Notes under the pieces: model-generated | Databases searched by the model: none | The model's input: the letters and a program-made list of their open reading frames with translations, nothing else | What the model was told of the DNA's origin: nothing | Program-made: the position numbers and the translations under genes | NCBI GenBank assembly: GCA_023254015.1 | Contig: JALQYS010000054.1 | Location: 1-17,362 of the forward strand | DNA from: Paracoccaceae bacterium | Lineage (GTDB): Bacteria > Pseudomonadota > Alphaproteobacteria > Rhodobacterales > Rhodobacteraceae | Direction: 5' to 3' | DNA length: 17,362 nucleotides | Shown: in pieces, positions 1-5,710 of the stretch | Position numbering within the stretch: the stretch's first letter is position 1 | Layout of the letters: every line of letters begins with the position of its first letter

Positions 1-174
1 CTGTATGTGTCCTTGGGTGAATCGATTGAAGGCGACAAACCGCAGTGGAGCGTGCGGGTGTTTTACAAGCCCTTTGTGTCCTGGCTCTGGTACGGCGCCA
101 TCTTGATGGTCTTGGGTGGCTTGTTGGCCGTCAGTGATCGACGCTATCGCAAATCGGCAGACAGTTTGAGCTAA
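1..174 (+). CDS. ccmF: CcmF-like cytochrome c maturation protein, C-terminal fragment
   Basis: Frame 1 is open from the left edge to a TAA at 172-174, giving 57 residues. They contain the CcmF-type tail: a WSVRVFYKPFVSWLWYGA segment followed by a hydrophobic stretch ending LGGLLAVSDRRYR. In the known family CcmF is a polytopic inner-membrane protein of the haem lyase complex that attaches haem to apocytochromes c, and this piece would be its last periplasmic segment plus the last membrane helix. The 5' part of the gene lies off the window. It is followed after 18 bases by a CcmG/DsbE-like start, the normal ccmF-ccmG order in beta/gammaproteobacteria. Base composition (about 51% GC over 1-260 by count) is clearly below the rest of the window, so this fragment probably comes from a different genome than the genes downstream. 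Confidence 0.88.
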   Translation: MYVSLGESIEGDKPQWSVRVFYKPFVSWLWYGAILMVLGGLLAVSDRRYRKSADSLS

Positions 175-181
175 GCCGTCT

Positions 182-186
182 GGAGG
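182..186 (+). promoter_or_regulatory. Ribosome binding site for the CcmG-like start
   Basis: GGAGG sits 6 bases before a GTG at 193. The nearer ATG at 188 runs straight into TGA after one codon, so the GTG is the usable start. This supports a true ccmG-like gene start rather than a random open frame. Confidence 0.7.
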
Positions 187-192
187 CATGTT

Positions 193-276
193 GTGAAAAA
201 GTTTTTAATTCCCTTGGTCCTTTTTTTTGGATTGGTCGCCTTTTTGGCGGTTGGTCTGAACCGCGACCCGCGTGAT
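193..276 (+). pseudogene. ccmG: CcmG/DsbE-like thiol:disulfide oxidoreductase, N-terminal fragment only
   Basis: The first ~25 residues (start MKKFLIPLVLFFGLVAFLAV, then GLNRDP) look like the N-terminal membrane anchor of CcmG/DsbE, the periplasmic thioredoxin that reduces apocytochrome c cysteines before haem attachment. In that family the anchor is followed by a PSPLIGKPAP-like segment and a thioredoxin fold with a CxxC motif. Neither is present: after the Asp-Pro-Arg-Asp at 265-276 the frame becomes a hydantoinase C-terminus. The preceding ccmF end and the GGAGG site agree with a real ccmF-ccmG junction. The fragment is cut by the chimeric join, so it cannot make CcmG. Identification rests on a short anchor plus context; the exact breakpoint within 259-279 cannot be fixed from the sequence alone. 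Confidence 0.72.
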
Positions 277-1050
277 TTCGTGCTGAACTGTGCGGGCGGG
301 GCGACGGCGGCGCATATCACGGCGCTGGCCCGTGAAATGGGCATCCGCAAGGTGCTGATTTCCAAGCTCGCCTCGGGGCTGTGCGCCTTTGGCCAGATCC
401 TGTCGGATGTGAAATACAACTACATGGCCCCCGCGCCGGTGCGTCTGGAAGGGGCAGATGCCGCCCAGCGTCTGGACCGCCTGTTCAACAGCCTTGAGGC
501 CCGCGGCCGTGGCGATCTGCAGGCCGATGGCTTTACCGATGACACCATTTCGGTGCGGCGCAGCCTTGACATGCGCTATGTCGGCCAGGTCCATGAATGC
601 ACGGTGGACATCGAGCCCTTCGAAGTGACCGAGGCCGCGCTGGAACGCCTGAAGGCCGCTTTCCACGCCCGCCATGAAGAGCTGTATACCTACTCCGAGC
701 CGCATTCGGCGGTCGAGGTGGTGAACGTCGAAAGCGCGATCACCGGCGCGGTGGACAAGCCCGCACGCATGACCGTGGCCCCCGGCAAGGGTGCCCACGC
801 TGCACTGAAAGGCACGCGCGAGATGATCTTCAACGGTGAAGGTCTGGCGCATGAAACCCCGGTCTATGACGGGGCGCTTCTGGGCGCGGGCGACCGCATC
901 ACCGGGCCTGCGGTCATTCAAGAGGTCACGACGACCATCGTGATCGAACCGGGCTGGATGGCGGAACTGGATGCCTCGGCCGTCTATGTGGTGACGCAAG
1001 TCGCCGAACAGACCGCCCCGCAGACCCGCCGCGCGGTCGAGGTGGCCTGA
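193..1050 (+). CDS. Hydantoinase/oxoprolinase (HyuA-type) subunit, C-terminal third, fused in frame to a foreign N-terminus
   Basis: From about base 265 the protein is the C-terminal third of a HyuA-type subunit of the hydantoinase/oxoprolinase/acetone carboxylase superfamily, whose members use ATP to open cyclic amides (hydantoins, 5-oxoproline, lactams) or to carboxylate ketones. Visible signs are the DPRDFVLNCAGGATAAHI block, the following SGLCAFGQILSDVKYNY block, and near the end GPAVIQEVTTTIVIEPGW, the usual closing motif of HyuA. Only ~260 residues of the family's roughly 650-700 are here; the ATP-binding N-terminal part is missing and replaced by a CcmG-like membrane anchor. The true gene presumably began upstream in its own genome. 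Its stop lies 1 base before livG, so it heads or sits inside the transporter operon. No HyuB partner is visible. Family is confident; exact substrate is not known. Confidence 0.82.
   Translation: MKKFLIPLVLFFGLVAFLAVGLNRDPRDFVLNCAGGATAAHITALAREMGIRKVLISKLASGLCAFGQILSDVKYNYMAPAPVRLEGADAAQRLDRLFNSLEARGRGDLQADGFTDDTISVRRSLDMRYVGQVHECTVDIEPFEVTEAALERLKAAFHARHEELYTYSEPHSAVEVVNVESAITGAVDKPARMTVAPGKGAHAALKGTREMIFNGEGLAHETPVYDGALLGAGDRITGPAVIQEVTTTIVIEPGWMAELDASAVYVVTQVAEQTAPQTRRAVEVA
259..279 (+). other. Probable chimeric join between two genomes
   Basis: The codons for Asn-Arg-Asp-Pro-Arg-Asp-Phe mark the change from CcmG-like to HyuA-like protein. DPR(D/E) occurs both in CcmG proteins just after the membrane anchor and in HyuA just before its Gly-rich block, so both parents probably share about 10-14 identical bases here. 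Left of it the DNA has T-rich runs and about 51% GC; right of it GC rises to 62% or more at once. This fits a microhomology join in a library or assembly, or less likely a natural recombination. Confidence 0.75.
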
Positions 1051-1051
1051 C

Positions 1052-1780
1052 ATGGTCCTTGCGCTGGAAGAGGTGGGGGTCGCCTTTGGCGGCTTCCGGG
1101 CGCTGAGCGGGGTCAACCTGACCGTCGCGCCGGGGCAGGTCGTCGGCCTGATCGGGCCGAACGGCGCAGGGAAAACCACCTGCGTCAACGTCCTGACCGG
1201 CTTTCAGCACCCGACGACGGGGCGGGTGATGCTGGAGGGGCGCGATGTGTCAAACCTCGGGGCGCATCGCCTGCGCCGCTCCGGGGTCGCGCGCACCTTT
1301 CAGGCGGGCCGGCTGTTCACCGGCCTGGACGTGCTGGACAATCTGGCCTGCACCGGTGTTGGCCTTGGCCAGCGCCGCGCGGCGGCGGAACATGAGGCCA
1401 GCGACCTTCTGGCGTGGATGGGAATTTCCGCGCTGGAAAGCCGCCCCGCCGCCGGCCTGCCCTATACCGACGAACGCCGTGTGGCGATTGCGCGTGCCTT
1501 GATGGGCGGGCCAAGGTTCCTGCTACTGGATGAACCCGCCGCCGGCATGTCCGAGGCCGAGGCAGCCGATCTTGCTGCCCTGATCCGGCGGATCGCCACT
1601 GAACGCGGCATCGGCTGCCTGTTGATCGAACACAACGTCGGTCTGGTGCTGTCGGTTGCGGCCGATGTCGTGGTGCTGGATGGCGGCCGGGTGATCGAAC
1701 GCGGGGACCGCAAGGTGATCCTCGGCAGCGCCGCCGTGCGCGAGGCCTATCTTGGCGCCAATGTGACGGAGGCCGCGTGA
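1052..1780 (+). CDS. livG: LivG-family ABC transporter ATP-binding protein
   Basis: A 242-residue cytoplasmic ATPase of the branched-chain amino acid (HAAT) importer family; it would pair with the LivF-like ATPase to drive the LivH/LivM permeases. Walker A is GPNGAGKTT (residues ~36-44), the Q-loop lies in ARTFQ, Walker B is FLLLDEP, and the H-loop is LLIEHN. The RTFQ...LFTGLDVLDNL segment and the C-terminal REAYLG end are typical of LivG. The ABC signature is unusual: LPYTDERRVAIARAL instead of the more common LSYGEQRRLEIARAL, so the Gly-Glu/Gly-Gln pair reads Thr-Asp. The ATG is 1 base after the hyuA-like stop and the end overlaps livF, so translation is probably coupled. The general assignment is secure; the transported substrate is not indicated by this protein. 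Confidence 0.93.
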   Translation: MVLALEEVGVAFGGFRALSGVNLTVAPGQVVGLIGPNGAGKTTCVNVLTGFQHPTTGRVMLEGRDVSNLGAHRLRRSGVARTFQAGRLFTGLDVLDNLACTGVGLGQRRAAAEHEASDLLAWMGISALESRPAAGLPYTDERRVAIARALMGGPRFLLLDEPAAGMSEAEAADLAALIRRIATERGIGCLLIEHNVGLVLSVAADVVVLDGGRVIERGDRKVILGSAAVREAYLGANVTEAA

Positions 1781-2499
1781 TGTCGAAACTCGCGGTGCAT
1801 GATCTGGCGGTGCGCTATGGCAAGCTGACCGCCCTTGCCGAAGTATCCTTTACGGTGGTCGAAGGCGAACGGGTGTTCATCTCGGGGCCGAATGGTGCAG
1901 GGAAATCCTCGCTTCTGTCGGCGCTGGCAGGCGCGGTGCGCGCGGCCCATGGCCGGATCGAGATGGATGGTGACATTCTCTCGGGCCTTGGACCCGAGGC
2001 GATTGCCCGGCGCGGCCTGTCGATGGTGCCCGAGGGGCGACGCATCTTTGCCGGTCTGACGGTGCAGGAAAACCTGATGGTCGGCACCGGGATGCGGCGC
2101 GACCGGGGGGCTGTCGCCGATGATCTGGAAACCGTGTTCAACGCCTTTCCGATCCTGCGCGAAAGGGCACGGGCGCCTGCCGGCGCGCTTTCGGGCGGTC
2201 AGCAGCAGATGCTGGCAATCAGCCGTGCGCTGATGACCAACCCCAAGGTCATTCTGGTGGACGAACCCTCGCTTGGCCTCGCGCCCAAGGTGGTGGACGA
2301 GGTCTATGACCGCCTGACCGACCTGCAAACCCTGCGCGGCCTGACCATGATCATCGTCGAACAATCCTCGGCCCGCGCCGCGCGGGTGGGGGGGCGGATG
2401 CTGCTGATGCGCAGTGGCCGCATCGTGGCCGATGGTGATGCCACCGGTTTCGCCGCCCGTGACCTTCTGACCGAAGCCTATTTCGGAGCCCCGACATGA
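1780..2499 (+). CDS. livF: LivF-family ABC transporter ATP-binding protein
   Basis: A 239-residue ATPase, second nucleotide-binding subunit of the HAAT-type importer. Walker A GPNGAGKSS, Q-loop region ending in PEGRRIFAGLTVQENL (PEGR.IF is characteristic of LivF), canonical signature LSGGQQQMLAISRAL, Walker B VILVDEPSLGL, and IIVEQ at the H-loop. Gln in place of His at the H-loop is normal for LivF. I chose the ATG at 1780, which overlaps the livG TGA by one base; a GTG at 1777 would add one residue and cannot be excluded. The end overlaps livH by four bases (ATGA). With a canonical signature here and a degenerate one in LivG, the two ATP sites of the complex are probably not equal. Confidence 0.93.
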   Translation: MSKLAVHDLAVRYGKLTALAEVSFTVVEGERVFISGPNGAGKSSLLSALAGAVRAAHGRIEMDGDILSGLGPEAIARRGLSMVPEGRRIFAGLTVQENLMVGTGMRRDRGAVADDLETVFNAFPILRERARAPAGALSGGQQQMLAISRALMTNPKVILVDEPSLGLAPKVVDEVYDRLTDLQTLRGLTMIIVEQSSARAARVGGRMLLMRSGRIVADGDATGFAARDLLTEAYFGAPT

Positions 2500-3404
2500 G
2501 CCTGCAACTGTTTTTCGACGCGTTGGCGCTGGGGGGCATCTATGCCATCGCCGCGCTTGGCATCGCGCTGATCTTTGGCGTGATGAAACTGGTCAACTTT
2601 GCCCATGGCCAGTTCATCGCCTGCGCGGTCTTTGCCCTGATCCTGCCATCAACCGATGCCATGGCCGTTCTGGGCCTTGGCCGCCTGCCGGCGCTGGTGC
2701 TGGTGCCCGTCATGCTGGCCTTTGGCGCGGGCCTGGCCCTGTTGGCCGAGGCGCTGGTGTTCCGACCGATGCGCAATGCCTCGCCCGTGGCGCTGATGGT
2801 GGGCAGCTTTGCACTTGGCGTGGCGCTGCAGAACCTGCTTCTGGTGCTTTATGGCGGGCGGCCCAAGGCCGTCAGCCTCTGGGCCGAGCTTGGCCACCCG
2901 GTGCAGGTTGGCCCGGCCGAGGTGCCGCTGCTGCAACTCATCGTGATTGCCGCCGTTCTGGCCATTCTGCTGGGCCTTGCCGTGATGCTGCGCCGCACCC
3001 GGATCGGGCTGGAAATGCGGGCCGCTGCCGAAGATTTCGCCATGGCGCGCATGCTGGGCGTGCGGGCCAACCGGGTGATTTCCGGCGCATTTGCCCTGTC
3101 GGGCGGGCTTGCGGCTGTGGTGGCGCTGGTGCTGGTGGCGCAGACCGGCGTCGCCGATGTGCGGATGGGCGGGCAGATCATGCTCGTCGCCTTTATCGCC
3201 ACGGTGGTTGGCGGCATGGGCAGCCTGTCGGGCGCCGTTGCCGCGGGCCTTGGGATCGGCGCGGTGTCGGCCCTGTTGCAGGCCGGGCTTCCGGCCGAGG
3301 CCCGGCCTTTCCGCGATGCCTTCCTCTATGGCGGCGTCATCCTTGTCCTTCTTTTCCGTCCGCAGGGGCTTTTCGCCTCTGCCGGCTCCAAACCGCGGGT
3401 ATGA
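2496..3404 (+). CDS. livH: LivH-family ABC transporter permease
   Basis: A 302-residue inner-membrane permease with about eight hydrophobic segments. The N-terminal GGIYAIAALGIALIFGVMKL followed by VNFAHGQF is the hallmark of LivH. The cytoplasmic coupling loop is visible as RTRIGLEMRAAAEDFAMARM with LGVRANRV after it, where LivH proteins contact the ATPases, and the VVGGMGSLSGAVAAGLGIG segment is also typical. The protein ends LLFRPQGLF, as usual in the family. The ATG overlaps the livF stop (ATGA) and the stop overlaps the livM start (ATGA), so the four genes livG-livM form one translationally coupled unit. It should form the heterodimeric channel with LivM and receive substrate from the periplasmic binding protein encoded downstream. 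Confidence 0.94.
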   Translation: MSLQLFFDALALGGIYAIAALGIALIFGVMKLVNFAHGQFIACAVFALILPSTDAMAVLGLGRLPALVLVPVMLAFGAGLALLAEALVFRPMRNASPVALMVGSFALGVALQNLLLVLYGGRPKAVSLWAELGHPVQVGPAEVPLLQLIVIAAVLAILLGLAVMLRRTRIGLEMRAAAEDFAMARMLGVRANRVISGAFALSGGLAAVVALVLVAQTGVADVRMGGQIMLVAFIATVVGGMGSLSGAVAAGLGIGAVSALLQAGLPAEARPFRDAFLYGGVILVLLFRPQGLFASAGSKPRV

Positions 3405-4459
3405 ACATGGTCAGCCAACACCGGATCCGCCGCCGGATGGCGGCCACCACGCCGCTTCTTCTGGCCCTGTTGCTGCTGGGCTTTGTTCTGGCCATCAGCC
3501 TGACCGGAGACCGCGCCCTGGCCCGCATGGCCGCCGAAACCCTGATCCGCGTCACGCTGGTGGTGGGGTTCTGGATCTTTGTCGGCAATTCCGGGGTGGT
3601 CAGCTTTGGCCATGCCGCCTTTGCCTGCCTTGGCGCCTATGTTTCGGCCTGGACCACGTTGAAACCTGCCATGAAGGCCACGCTTCTGCCCGGCCTGCCG
3701 GACCTTCTGGCCAATGCCGAATGGTCGGTTCTACCGGCCGCCGTCGCGGGCGGGCTTCTTGCCGCTGTCGTCGCGCTGCTGACCGGGGCGGCCATTCTGC
3801 GGCTGTCGGGCATTGCCGCCTCGATCGCAACTTTCGCCTTTCTGGCCATGGTCAACACCATCTGGGCCAACTGGACCGGGGTGACCGGCGGCACATCCTC
3901 GGTCGTGGGGCTGGCGCGCTATGTCTCGCCCTGGGTGGCGCTGGGCTGGGCCGTGGTGACGTTGCTGGTGGCGGCGCTTTACGGTGCCTCGGCCTCGGGC
4001 CTTGCCCTGCGCGCCACGCGCGAGGACGAGGTCGCCGCCAGCGCCTCGGGCATCGATCGCTATCGGCACCGCCTGTTGTCCTACACGCTCTCGGCCTTTT
4101 TCTGCGGTGTGGGCGGGGCGCTGATGGGCCACTTCATCGGCGTCATCAACCCCGACGGATTTTACCTTGGCCTGACCTTCCTGATGCTGGCGATGCTTGT
4201 CGTTGGCGGCATCGGATCGTTGTCGGGCGCGGTGGTCGGGGTGCTGGCGCTGTCGATTGCGGTCGAGGCGCTGGTCCGCATGGAAAAGGGCGTCACCCTT
4301 GGCGCGACCACCTTTGCACTGCCTCCGGGCAGTCAGGAAATCATCATCGCGGTGGCGATGATCCTTGTTCTGATCTTCCGCCCCGCGGGCCTGATGGCCG
4401 GGCGCGAGATCATGCTGCCTGCCCGCTGGGTCGCCGGGCGGCACAGCACCAAGAACTGA
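3401..4459 (+). CDS. livM: LivM-family ABC transporter permease
   Basis: A 352-residue permease, partner of LivH. Family signs are SGVVSFGHAAFACLGAY (the LivM counterpart of the LivH NFAHG motif), the coupling loop GLALRATREDEVAASASGID, the DGFYLGLTFLMLAMLVVGGI segment with GSLSGAVVG after it, and the closing LIFRPAGLM. Around ten hydrophobic segments are visible. The N-terminus is a short basic stretch (QHRIRRR) before the first helix, which fits a cytoplasmic start. The ATG at 3401 overlaps the livH stop; a second Met two codons later is an alternative with no consequence. The gene is followed by a 20-base gap with a clear Shine-Dalgarno for the binding-protein gene. Confidence 0.93.
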   Translation: MNMVSQHRIRRRMAATTPLLLALLLLGFVLAISLTGDRALARMAAETLIRVTLVVGFWIFVGNSGVVSFGHAAFACLGAYVSAWTTLKPAMKATLLPGLPDLLANAEWSVLPAAVAGGLLAAVVALLTGAAILRLSGIAASIATFAFLAMVNTIWANWTGVTGGTSSVVGLARYVSPWVALGWAVVTLLVAALYGASASGLALRATREDEVAASASGIDRYRHRLLSYTLSAFFCGVGGALMGHFIGVINPDGFYLGLTFLMLAMLVVGGIGSLSGAVVGVLALSIAVEALVRMEKGVTLGATTFALPPGSQEIIIAVAMILVLIFRPAGLMAGREIMLPARWVAGRHSTKN

Positions 4460-4470
4460 CCCGAACCAAC

Positions 4471-4475
4471 AGGAG
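4471..4475 (+). promoter_or_regulatory. Strong ribosome binding site before the binding-protein gene
   Basis: AGGAG lies 4 bases before the ATG at 4480 (10 before a second in-frame ATG at 4486). The upstream permease genes rely on overlap, so a separate strong site fits the need for more binding protein than permease. It also shows that the long open frame reaching back into livM is not the gene start. Confidence 0.75.
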
Positions 4476-4479
4476 AACA

Positions 4480-5658
4480 ATGAACATGAAACTTGCCGCA
4501 TCACTTCTGGCCTTCATGGCCCTTGCAGCGCCCCTGCAGGCCGAAGATCTGACCGTAGGCTTTGCCATCGCCAAATCCGGCTGGATGGAGGCCTATGACA
4601 CCCCCGCCGCAACCGCCGCCCAGATCCGCATTGACGAGATCAACGCAGCCGGGGGCCTTCTGGGCCGCCAGATCAAGGTGGTCGAGGCCGACACCCGCAC
4701 TGACCGCGCCGAAAGCGCCAAGGCGGGCCTTGATGTGGTGGATCAGGGCGCCGAGATGATGGTGGTGTCCTGCGATTACGACTTTGGCGCCCCGGCCGCG
4801 CTGGTGGCCGAAGGCGAAGGCATGAACAGCTTTTTCCTGTGCGCCGAAGATGTGAAGGCCGGCATTCAGGGCGTTGGCCCGAACAGCTTTTCCTCCTCGG
4901 TCCTTGCGCCGGTTCAAGGGGCGACCATGGCCGAATGGGCCCATGCCAAACGCAAGGCGCGCACCGCCTTCGTGCTGGAGGATACCTTCATCGAATACAA
5001 CAAGGGCATCTGCACCGGCTTCAACTGGATGTTCCCGCAGCTGGAGGGCGCCGAGATCGTCGGCAGCGACAGCTTCAAGAACGACGATGCCTCGATCGCC
5101 AGCCAGATCACCCGGATCAAGTCGCTGCCGGCCGAACCCGATGTCATCATGCTGTGCTCGGTGATGCCGGGGGCTGCTGCTGCCGTGCGCCAGATCCGCG
5201 CGGCGGGGATCAACTCGCTGATTCTGAACGGGTCTGCCGTGGATGGGTCTTACTGGCTGGAGGCCACGCCGGACCTGTCGGGCTTTGTCGTGCCGGTGCA
5301 GGGCTCAATCTACGGTGACGACCCGCGCCCCGAGGTGGAGGCCTTCAACAAGGCCTATGAGGCGAAAACCGGTGCGCGTCCGGCCAGCCAATATGCCTAT
5401 CCCGGCTATGTGCTGATCGACCTTTGGGCCAAGGCGGTGGAACGGGCGGGAACGGTCGAAGGGGCCGCCGTCACGGCAGAGCTGGAAAAGATGACGGACG
5501 AGCCGACGGCCTTTGGCCCGCGCAGCTTTTCGTCGGAACTGCACCACCAGAACAGTGCGCTGATGCAGATCATCGAGATCACCAATGGCAAGCCGGCGCG
5601 CGTGGACGAATGGCGCACCTCGCAGCCGGTGCCGATGGACGTGTTGATGGCCAAGTGA
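4480..5658 (+). CDS. Periplasmic substrate-binding protein of the Liv (HAAT) ABC importer
   Basis: A 392-residue secreted binding protein of the Peripla_BP_6 (LivK-like) family. A signal peptide of about 21 residues ends at LQA before EDLTVGF; there is no lipobox cysteine, so it should be soluble in the periplasm. Family features are the INAAGGLLGRQIKVVEADTR block near residues 50-70, VVDQGAEMMV, the central hinge region, and QYAYPGYVLIDLWAKAVERA near the C-terminus, with a Phe-Gly-Pro-Arg block before the end. Four cysteines in the mature part (in VVSCDYD, FFLCAED, KGICTG and IMLCSV) could form disulfides. The 20-base gap after livM and its own AGGAG site place it as the last gene of the operon. 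Ligand cannot be read from sequence; the hydantoinase-type neighbour favours an amide, urea-like or amino acid derivative. The ATG at 4486 is an alternative start. Confidence 0.92.
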   Translation: MNMKLAASLLAFMALAAPLQAEDLTVGFAIAKSGWMEAYDTPAATAAQIRIDEINAAGGLLGRQIKVVEADTRTDRAESAKAGLDVVDQGAEMMVVSCDYDFGAPAALVAEGEGMNSFFLCAEDVKAGIQGVGPNSFSSSVLAPVQGATMAEWAHAKRKARTAFVLEDTFIEYNKGICTGFNWMFPQLEGAEIVGSDSFKNDDASIASQITRIKSLPAEPDVIMLCSVMPGAAAAVRQIRAAGINSLILNGSAVDGSYWLEATPDLSGFVVPVQGSIYGDDPRPEVEAFNKAYEAKTGARPASQYAYPGYVLIDLWAKAVERAGTVEGAAVTAELEKMTDEPTAFGPRSFSSELHHQNSALMQIIEITNGKPARVDEWRTSQPVPMDVLMAK

Positions 5659-5661
5659 CAA

Positions 5662-5703
5662 AGGTCTGATGAGACCTCGGTGGGGTCGCCCATGGGCGGC
5701 CCC
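5662..5703 (+). terminator. Tandem hairpins ending the transporter operon
   Basis: Just after the binding-protein stop is a perfect 6-bp inverted repeat, AGGTCT-GATG-AGACCT (5662-5677). It is followed by a stronger one, GGGGTCGCCC (5682-5691) and GGGCGGCCCC (5694-5703), which pairs along ten positions with one G-U; the innermost pairs must open to make a loop. ATTTCTGTT follows, a modest T-rich tail on the plus strand. This fits a Rho-independent terminator for the liv operon. It sits between convergent genes, and the tail is missing in the minus direction, so its role for pbpC is less certain. Confidence 0.62.
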
Positions 5704-5710
5704 ATTTCTG

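Noticed and set aside
1..260. Recent horizontal transfer of ccm genes as the cause of the composition shift
   Set aside because: The shift coincides with a truncation of ccmG and a truncation of hyuA at one shared motif, which is better explained by a chimeric join than by insertion of a functional ccm cluster. It is kept as a less likely alternative under the junction finding.
2347..2375. LivF with Gln instead of His in the H-loop (IIVEQ) as a broken ATPase
   Set aside because: VEQ at this position is the normal state in LivF proteins, so it is not a defect.
3091..4479. Apparent 463-residue N-terminal extension of the binding protein
   Set aside because: The extension is out of frame with livH/livM, which are clearly real in the same bases, and the extension itself is Arg/Gly/Cys-rich. 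The AGGAG site and signal peptide fix the start at 4480 (or 4486).
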